From Bacteroidaceae bacterium (lineage in GTDB: Bacteria; Bacteroidota; Bacteroidia; Bacteroidales; Bacteroidaceae), in the NCBI GenBank assembly GCA_017551845.1, contig JAFZKR010000002.1, positions 1 through 12,390 of the forward strand: a stretch of DNA of 12,390 nt. Reading direction: 5' to 3'. Within the stretch, counting starts at the first letter, position 1. Each line of letters begins with the position of its first letter. The position numbers were made by a program, and so were the translations under genes. Shown piece after piece: positions 7,061 through 12,390 of the stretch. Below the pieces are notes generated by a model. It did not search any database and was not told the DNA's origin. It saw only the letters and a program-made list of their open reading frames with translations.

Positions 7061-7783
7061 ATGAATTTACTTAGGTTACCGGAGGGAGAGAAAGATGAAG
7101 GACGCAGGTTGGTGTTCTGGCTTGCGCTTGAGGAGTGGGCTGTGGCGCATGCTCCAGGTTCTTTTTTTGTGTGGAATGTGCGCCCCACTGTGATATTCGG
7201 TCGAAACCAGGATATGGAGGCCGAGGTGAATGTGCCTTACTGCCATGAAAACGGAATTGAGATGTACCGCCGCAAAAGCGGTGGCGGTTGTGTCTATGCC
7301 GATGAGGGGAACCTGATGATTTCATACATCACTGGACAGTCCGATGTAAATAAGGCTTTTGATGAATATCTTTCTGGTTTGGCTGATGCTTTGCGAGGTT
7401 TGGGGGTGAATGCTGTGTGTACTGAGCATAACGATGTGCTGGTGGGTGACCGTAAGGTTTCGGGCAATGCCTGCTACTCTACGCCTTCAGGTTGCATAGT
7501 GCACGGAACTTTGCTTTATGACACTGATTTCTTGGAGATGGAGCGTGCCATAACACCTTCCCGTGAGAAACTTGACAGCAAGGGAATCAAGTCGGTAAGG
7601 CAGCGAGTAGTCAACATGAAAGATTTTGTTGCTGATTTCAGTTTTGAAGTGCTGAAAAAGGGAATAATTGATTATTTTTGTAAAGATATACGGGTCATAA
7701 GCATTTCTGAACTTGAAGAGGTGTTTGAAATAGAAAAGACCTATCTTGACGAAAACTTTATAAAATATGGCCGAAGAAATTAA
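7061..7783 (+). CDS. lplA: Lipoate-protein ligase, short form lacking the accessory domain
   Basis: Attaches lipoate (or transfers a lipoyl/octanoyl group) to the lysine of lipoyl domains in the cytoplasm; in this operon the obvious acceptor is GcvH. The 240 residues carry the LplA/LipB-fold signatures RRKSGGGCVY (70-79) with DEGNL, NDVLVGDRKVSGNA (124-137) with catalytic-type K132, and HGTLL. E. coli LplA has 337 residues; the roughly 80-residue C-terminal accessory domain needed there for lipoate adenylation is absent here, so a separate accessory protein, or a lipoyl-transferase role, is possible. ATG 7061 is chosen because it follows a consensus -7 box and starts the homologous region (MNLLRLPEGEKDEGRRL). 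An in-frame ATG at 7004 lies upstream of that box and adds only unrelated residues. The 3' end overlaps gcvT by 17 nt. Confidence 0.9.
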   Translation: MNLLRLPEGEKDEGRRLVFWLALEEWAVAHAPGSFFVWNVRPTVIFGRNQDMEAEVNVPYCHENGIEMYRRKSGGGCVYADEGNLMISYITGQSDVNKAFDEYLSGLADALRGLGVNAVCTEHNDVLVGDRKVSGNACYSTPSGCIVHGTLLYDTDFLEMERAITPSREKLDSKGIKSVRQRVVNMKDFVADFSFEVLKKGIIDYFCKDIRVISISELEEVFEIEKTYLDENFIKYGRRN

Positions 7784-8870
7784 AAAGACCTGTCTCCATG
7801 CCAGCCATGTGGCTCTCGGAGCGCAAATGAGCCCGTTTGCAGGCTTTGACATGCCCATCCAGTATGCGGGCATAACCCAGGAGCATCTTGCAGTCCGTAA
7901 CAAAGTGGGTATGTTCGATGTCTCACACATGGGAGAAATCTTCATTAGCGGGCCCGATGCCGAACGTTACGTAAACCACATCTTCACGAACAACATTATC
8001 GGCTACAATCCGGGTAAGATCCTTTACGGAATGATGCTCTATCCCGATGGAGGTTGCGTAGATGACCTGCTCGTATATCGTGAGTTCGAACCTGACCATT
8101 TCCTGCTGGTGGTAAATGCTGCCAACATAGACAAAGACTACCAGTGGATGCTCGATCAACAGAAAGGTTATGACGTAAAGATAGACAATCAGTCCGAAGT
8201 ATGGGGCCAGATAGCCATCCAGGGTCCTGAAGCTGAAAAGACCGTTCTGGAAGTTTTCGGTCTGGAATGCGCCAAAACTTTAGGTTTCTACGAGTATTGC
8301 AACGCAGAGTATAACGGTCACCGCCTGATAGTAAGCCGTACCGGCTACACAGGAGAGGACGGCTTTGAGATCTACGCCACCCTGCAGGACACAGTAGAGA
8401 TATGGGACCGCCTGCTGAAAGCCGGAGTAGAGCCCTGTGGCTTAGGCTGCCGTGACACATTGCGTTTTGAGGCCGGCCTGCCTCTGTATGGCGATGAGCT
8501 GAGTGCAGACATCAGTCCCATAGAAGCCGGCTTAGGAATGTTCTGCAAGCTGGACAAAGCCGAATTCATTGGCCGCGAAGCCTTAGTTGCACAGAAAGAG
8601 CTGGGAGTAGAAAAGAAACTTGTAGGAATAGAGATCTTTGACCGCGCAATCCCCCGTCACGGCTACCCCGTAGAACTTGCTGACGGCACCGTAATAGGAG
8701 AGGTAACGACAGGCTACCACAGCATCTCGCTTGACAAAAGCATCTGCTTTGCCTTGGTCAAACCAGATTTTGCCGCATTGGGAACAGACCTTTTTATCAG
8801 AATCAGAAAAAAAGTGTTCCCAGGCAGGGTCATAAAAAAGAGATTCTATCAAACTAATTATAAGAAGTAA
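7767..8870 (+). CDS. gcvT: Glycine cleavage system T-protein (aminomethyltransferase)
   Basis: Releases ammonia from the aminomethyl-lipoyl arm of GcvH and passes the one-carbon unit to tetrahydrofolate, giving 5,10-methylene-THF. The 367 residues match full-length GcvT (E. coli 364). Conserved segments are MSPFAGFDMPIQY near the N-terminus, FDVSHMGE, CVDDLLVYR (D99/D100, where the folate-activating Asp lies), RTGYTGEDGFEI, CRDTLRFEAGLPLYGDEL and SPIEAGLGMF, ending with the short C-terminal barrel. The start ATG lies 17 nt inside the end of lplA, which suggests translational coupling. No Shine-Dalgarno sequence is seen. Confidence 0.97.
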   Translation: MAEEIKKTCLHASHVALGAQMSPFAGFDMPIQYAGITQEHLAVRNKVGMFDVSHMGEIFISGPDAERYVNHIFTNNIIGYNPGKILYGMMLYPDGGCVDDLLVYREFEPDHFLLVVNAANIDKDYQWMLDQQKGYDVKIDNQSEVWGQIAIQGPEAEKTVLEVFGLECAKTLGFYEYCNAEYNGHRLIVSRTGYTGEDGFEIYATLQDTVEIWDRLLKAGVEPCGLGCRDTLRFEAGLPLYGDELSADISPIEAGLGMFCKLDKAEFIGREALVAQKELGVEKKLVGIEIFDRAIPRHGYPVELADGTVIGEVTTGYHSISLDKSICFALVKPDFAALGTDLFIRIRKKVFPGRVIKKRFYQTNYKK

Positions 8871-8892
8871 AGAACGATCAATAATAAAAGAT

Positions 8893-9273
8893 ATGAGTAA
8901 AATTGTAGAAGGACTCAAGTACAGTGATACCCACGAATGGGTAAAAGTAGAAGGCGACATCGCAGTCATCGGAGTAACGGACTACGCTCAGAAAGAGATG
9001 GGCGAGATAACCTATGTTGATTGTCCCGATGTAGATGACGAGGTAGAGAAAGGCAGTGAATTCGGAGCCTTGGAGAGCGTAAAAGCCGCCAGTGACCTGT
9101 TCAGCCCGGTAAGCGGAACCGTAACAGAGGTCAACGATGCAGTAGTTGACGACCCCAAGTTGGTAAACGATGACGCCTTTGCCAACTGGATAATAAAGGT
9201 CCAGATGAGTGATGCCTCAGAGCTTGATGCCCTGATGGACGCAGCAGCTTACAAGACATTCATTAAGGAGTGA
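8893..9273 (+). CDS. gcvH: Glycine cleavage system H-protein (lipoyl carrier)
   Basis: Small lipoylated shuttle that carries the aminomethyl group from P- to T-protein and is then reoxidised by L-protein. It has 126 residues, the normal size. The lipoyl attachment motif GALESVKAASD places the modified lysine at K64, and THEWVKVEGD and VTDYAQKEMGEITYVDCPD are typical. The 22-nt gap after gcvT is A-rich (AATAAAAGAT just before the ATG), a common Bacteroidota translation start setting. The stop codon shares one base with the gcvPA start. Confidence 0.98.
   Translation: MSKIVEGLKYSDTHEWVKVEGDIAVIGVTDYAQKEMGEITYVDCPDVDDEVEKGSEFGALESVKAASDLFSPVSGTVTEVNDAVVDDPKLVNDDAFANWIIKVQMSDASELDALMDAAAYKTFIKE
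9265..9270 (+). promoter_or_regulatory. AAGGAG ribosome-binding site for gcvPA inside gcvH
   Basis: AAGGAG is the clearest Shine-Dalgarno-like sequence noticed at a gene start here. It lies within the last codons of gcvH, 2 nt before ATG 9273, which is a tight spacing. The preceding GTG (9270) overlaps the motif and is a less likely start. Confidence 0.45.
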
Positions 9274-10592
9274 TGGCAGGATTCCAGTATTTCCCTCATA
9301 CCGATGAGGATATAAAAGTCATGCTGGACCGTATAGGCGTAAAAAGCCTGGACGATCTGTATGCCGATGTCCCGCAGGATTGCCTCTATAAGGGAGAGTA
9401 CGACCTACCCGAGTCCATGACAGAGCAGCAGGTACGTGACTATTTTGAAGGCTTAGCCGCCAAGAACCCCAAACTGAAGGTCTTTGCAGGAGCAGGCGCA
9501 TACGACCATTACACTCCCGCCGTAATACCTTACATCACCCAGCGCAGCGAGTTCATAACAGCCTACACCCCGTACCAGTGCGAAATCTCGCAGGGAACGT
9601 TAAGGTACATATTCGAGTACCAAAGCATGATCTGCACCCTGACGGGTCTGGACGTGAGCAACGCCTCAATGTATGACGGCCCCACAGCCGCAGCTGAGGC
9701 CATGCGAATGATGGTATCGCAAGCCAAGAAAAAGAATACCGTTCTGGTATCAAACACTCTGCTCCCGCAAGTAAGAGGAGTGATTGTCACATATGCCAAG
9801 TATGCCGGCATCACAATAAAGGAGATTGCAGCAGAGAACGGCCAGACATCAAAGGCTGCCCTTGCATCATTGATAGCTCAGGGTGATGTGGCCGGAGCCA
9901 TTGTACCGTCAGTAAACAGGTTCGGAATAATAGAGAATCTGGAAGGTATGGCCGGTGCACTGCATGCTGACAAGGCCCTGCTTACAGTCTATTGTGACCC
10001 GTCTGCCCTGGCTGTAGTAAAAACTCCAGCAGAATGGGGCGCAGATATTGCAGTAGGTGACGGACAGCCATTGGGAATACCGTTGTGCTACGGCGGTCCG
10101 TATGTGGGCTTTATGGCCTGCCATAAGGATTACATGCGCAAGCTGCCCGGCCGAATAGTAGGTGAGACCAATGACAAGGAGGGCCGCCGTGCATTCGTGC
10201 TTACACTCCAGGCCCGCGAGCAGCATATCCGCCGTGAGAAAGCCACCAGCAACATCTGCTCAAACGAGAGCCTGATGGCACTCTGGGTAACGGTCTATCT
10301 GTCACTGATGGGTCCGGAAGGAATGAAACAGGTCAATGACCTGTGTTATCAGCGTGCCCATTATCTCTACAGGAAACTGCTTGAAACCGGACAATTTGAG
10401 GAAGTATTTGCAGGAGTTCCTTTCCTGAAGGAGTTCGTGCTGAAATCAAAGGTTCCTGCCGCAGAGTTGCAGAAGAAGCTGGCCGATGCCGGATTCTTCG
10501 GCGCGCTGGAAACGGAGGAAGGTTATGTGAGTTTCTGCGTCACAGAGAAACGAAGTTATGAGGATATTGATGAATTGGTAAAGGCACTCTGA
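9273..10592 (+). CDS. gcvPA: Glycine dehydrogenase (decarboxylating) subunit 1, P-protein N-terminal half
   Basis: Non-PLP-binding half of the two-chain glycine decarboxylase; it pairs with GcvPB to decarboxylate glycine and load the aminomethyl group on GcvH. The 439 residues from ATG 9273 fit the usual GcvPA length. It shows the family's N-terminal FQYFPHTDEDIKVML, AGAGAYDHYTPAVI, TAYTPYQCEISQGTLRYIFEYQ, SMYDGPTAAAEAMRM and FVLTLQAREQHIRREKATSNIC. The last segment also occurs in single-chain P-proteins. The stop/start overlap TGATG with gcvH favours ATG 9273; GTG 9270 would add one residue. It ends 2 nt before gcvPB. Confidence 0.96.
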   Translation: MAGFQYFPHTDEDIKVMLDRIGVKSLDDLYADVPQDCLYKGEYDLPESMTEQQVRDYFEGLAAKNPKLKVFAGAGAYDHYTPAVIPYITQRSEFITAYTPYQCEISQGTLRYIFEYQSMICTLTGLDVSNASMYDGPTAAAEAMRMMVSQAKKKNTVLVSNTLLPQVRGVIVTYAKYAGITIKEIAAENGQTSKAALASLIAQGDVAGAIVPSVNRFGIIENLEGMAGALHADKALLTVYCDPSALAVVKTPAEWGADIAVGDGQPLGIPLCYGGPYVGFMACHKDYMRKLPGRIVGETNDKEGRRAFVLTLQAREQHIRREKATSNICSNESLMALWVTVYLSLMGPEGMKQVNDLCYQRAHYLYRKLLETGQFEEVFAGVPFLKEFVLKSKVPAAELQKKLADAGFFGALETEEGYVSFCVTEKRSYEDIDELVKAL

Positions 10593-10594
10593 TT

Positions 10595-12004
10595 ATGAAG
10601 TACTACGATAAACTGATATTTGAGATATCCAAATCCGGTCGCAGAGGTTACTCCCTGCCTGAGCTGTGTACCAAATGCCAGGGTACAGAGGCCATTCCCG
10701 CTGCGTTGCGCAGGAACAATGCCGCAGACCTGCCTTGTGTAAGTGAACCCGATGTGGTCCGTCATTATACAAATCTGAGCCAAATGAATTTTGGTGTCGA
10801 TACCGGATTCTATCCGTTAGGCAGCTGCACCATGAAGTACAATCCCAAGATAAATGAGGAGATTGCCGCAATGCCCGCATTTGCAGGCCTGCATCCTCTG
10901 CAGAAAAACTTGAGGGGTGTTGATGCGGTTTATGAGGGCATAGATAAGGCTTTAGCCGCCATAACCGGCATGAAGCACTTCACCTTCAAGCCTTGCGCAG
11001 GAGCTCACGGTGAGCTTACCGGTCTGATGATAATTCGTGAGTACCATCTCTCACGCGGTGACTACAAGCGTACCCGTATCATCGTGCCTGACAGCGCACA
11101 CGGAACCAACCCGGCCAGTGCTGCAGTATGTGGCCTGGATGTGGTGGTGGTAAAGTCAAACGCCAACGGCCTTGTTGATGTTGAGGACCTGAAACCGTTG
11201 CTTGATGATACCATTGCAGGTATAATGATGACCAACCCCAACACACTTGGACTGTTTGAGAAGGATATCCGTGAGATTGCATCATTGGTACATGCTGCAG
11301 GCGGTCTGCTCTACTATGACGGAGCCAATATGAACCCGCTCATAGGAACAGTCCGTCCGGGCGATATGGGATTCGACGTGATGCACCTTAACCTGCACAA
11401 GTCATTCTCCACACCTCACGGAGGCGGCGGTCCCGGAAGCGGGCCCGTAGGCGTTTGTGAAAAACTGGTTCCGTTCCTGGGTGTGAATGTATCAGGGTTC
11501 AACGGCAACTTTGGCGTGATACTGCGTGCCTATGCCTATATCCTGATGCTTGGCCGTGAGAATGTGAAGTTGTGCGGCAAGTTAGCCACACTTGGTGCCA
11601 ACTACATCAAGGAGTCACTCAAGGACTGCTATAAACTGCCCATTGAGAGCGTCTGCAAGCATGAGTTCGTGTTTGACGGACTCATCAACGACGGCGCACG
11701 TGAGGGCAAGGAGGGTGCTACTACGCTTGATGTGGCCAAGCGTCTGCTTGACTACGGCTATCACGCTCCCACAATCTACTTCCCGTTGCTGTTCCATCAG
11801 GCTATCATGATTGAACCTACAGAGACAGAGTCAAAGGAGACGCTTGACGGATTCATAGAGGTTATGCACCGTATTGCTGCCGAGGCAGTACAGGATCCGG
11901 AGATACTTCACGGAGCACCTCATAATACTCCGATATCCCGTCCGGATGAAACTGCTGCGGCACGTAATCCAATAATAAAAATTCAGGACGAATGCGTTTG
12001 CTGA
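10595..12004 (+). CDS. gcvPB: Glycine dehydrogenase (decarboxylating) subunit 2, PLP-binding P-protein half
   Basis: Catalytic half of the split P-protein: its PLP forms a Schiff base with glycine, releases CO2 and hands the aminomethyl group to lipoyl-GcvH. The 469 residues are near the usual GcvPB length. The PLP lysine is K269 in LHKSFSTPHGGGGPGSGP. DSAHGTNPASA (166-176) and YPLGSCTMKYNPKINE are also diagnostic. It follows gcvPA by 2 nt, as expected for subunits made in equal amounts. Its last 13 nt overlap the lpd start, and the tail (IIKIQDECVC) carries two terminal-region cysteines of unknown meaning. Confidence 0.97.
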   Translation: MKYYDKLIFEISKSGRRGYSLPELCTKCQGTEAIPAALRRNNAADLPCVSEPDVVRHYTNLSQMNFGVDTGFYPLGSCTMKYNPKINEEIAAMPAFAGLHPLQKNLRGVDAVYEGIDKALAAITGMKHFTFKPCAGAHGELTGLMIIREYHLSRGDYKRTRIIVPDSAHGTNPASAAVCGLDVVVVKSNANGLVDVEDLKPLLDDTIAGIMMTNPNTLGLFEKDIREIASLVHAAGGLLYYDGANMNPLIGTVRPGDMGFDVMHLNLHKSFSTPHGGGGPGSGPVGVCEKLVPFLGVNVSGFNGNFGVILRAYAYILMLGRENVKLCGKLATLGANYIKESLKDCYKLPIESVCKHEFVFDGLINDGAREGKEGATTLDVAKRLLDYGYHAPTIYFPLLFHQAIMIEPTETESKETLDGFIEVMHRIAAEAVQDPEILHGAPHNTPISRPDETAAARNPIIKIQDECVC

Positions 12005-12390
12005 TTATCGGAGCAGGTCCCGGCGGTTATGAGACCGCCGTTGAGGCCGTAAAGCGTGGCATGGAGGTAACTCTTATTACAGAGGGACATCTTGGCGGAA
12101 CCTGTCTTAATGAGGGTTGCATACCCACCAAGACATTCTGTCACTATGCAGAACTGATAGAGCAGAATCTCAAGGCGGGTCTGGACTGCAAACCTACATT
12201 CGCAGCAGCTGCCGAGCGCAAACAAGTTGTTGTGGAGCAGCTGCGCGGCGGCATCAATATGCTGCTCAAGGGCGTGGATGTGGTGCAGGGCAAGGCTCAG
12301 TTCAAGGATGCCAAGACCGTTCTATGCAACGGTCAGGAATATACCGCCGATAAGATAATCATTGCAACCGGATCAGTATCGGCTTCACTG
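11992..12390 (+). CDS. lpd: Dihydrolipoamide dehydrogenase (L-protein), 5' part only
   Basis: FAD enzyme that reoxidises the dihydrolipoyl arm of GcvH with NAD+. Only the first 133 residues lie in the window; the frame is open to the right edge. It shows the FAD-binding MRLLIIGAGPGGYET (G7, G9, G12), the redox-active disulfide GGTCLNEGCIPTK (C38, C43; T46 where Ser is more common), and IIIATGS near the edge. The protein starts directly at the Rossmann fold with no N-terminal lipoyl domain. ATG 11992 overlaps gcvPB by 13 nt, so the enzyme is made together with the glycine cleavage proteins and is probably a dedicated L-protein. Related flavin disulfide reductases share the fold, but the context settles the call. 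Confidence 0.93.
   Translation, partial: MRLLIIGAGPGGYETAVEAVKRGMEVTLITEGHLGGTCLNEGCIPTKTFCHYAELIEQNLKAGLDCKPTFAAAAERKQVVVEQLRGGINMLLKGVDVVQGKAQFKDAKTVLCNGQEYTADKIIIATGSVSASL

Overview
The window is about 12.4 kb of dense bacterial chromosome. All genes lie on the + strand, with very short gaps or overlaps. It looks like a member of the Bacteroidales. Three gene starts are preceded by the Bacteroidota-type -7 box TAnnTTTG (280-287, 4125-4132, 7041-7048). Shine-Dalgarno sequences are mostly weak or absent, there is a large TonB-receptor-like outer-membrane barrel, and there is a GH43-CBM6 polysaccharide hydrolase. Genus is not resolved; a gut-type Bacteroidales (Prevotella/Bacteroides relatives) is inferred.

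Region 1 (1-303) has no convincing protein gene. Positions 1-190 fold by eye into a long rod with a central purine-rich bubble, the shape expected of a 6S-like regulatory RNA. After it come a perfect 10-bp inverted repeat (239-248/268-277) and the promoter of the next gene. Region 2 (304-4059) holds pfkA (6-phosphofructokinase, with an Asp-to-Asn change in its GGDGS nucleotide motif) and, 15 nt later, a 921-residue outer-membrane beta-barrel protein with no SusD partner. Region 3 (4137-6951) has its own promoter. It holds manC (GDP-mannose synthesis, cupin-type C-terminal domain) and, 4 nt after its stop, a secreted GH43-CBM6 glycosidase that apparently starts at GTG.

Region 4 (7061 to the right edge) is one tight operon, lplA-gcvT-gcvH-gcvPA-gcvPB-lpd, driven from the box at 7041-7048. 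It encodes the whole glycine cleavage system plus a lipoate ligase. P-protein (two chains, GcvPA and GcvPB) decarboxylates glycine. H-protein carries the aminomethyl group on a lipoyl-lysine (K64). T-protein passes the one-carbon unit to tetrahydrofolate. L-protein (cut by the window end) reoxidises the lipoyl arm. LplA probably loads lipoate on GcvH.

This is mostly ordinary metabolic chromosome. I see no CRISPR array, tRNA, insertion sequence, prophage or defence system. The points worth a second look are the 6S-like RNA, the predicted leaderless manC transcript, the PFK motif change, the short LplA, and the split glycine dehydrogenase.
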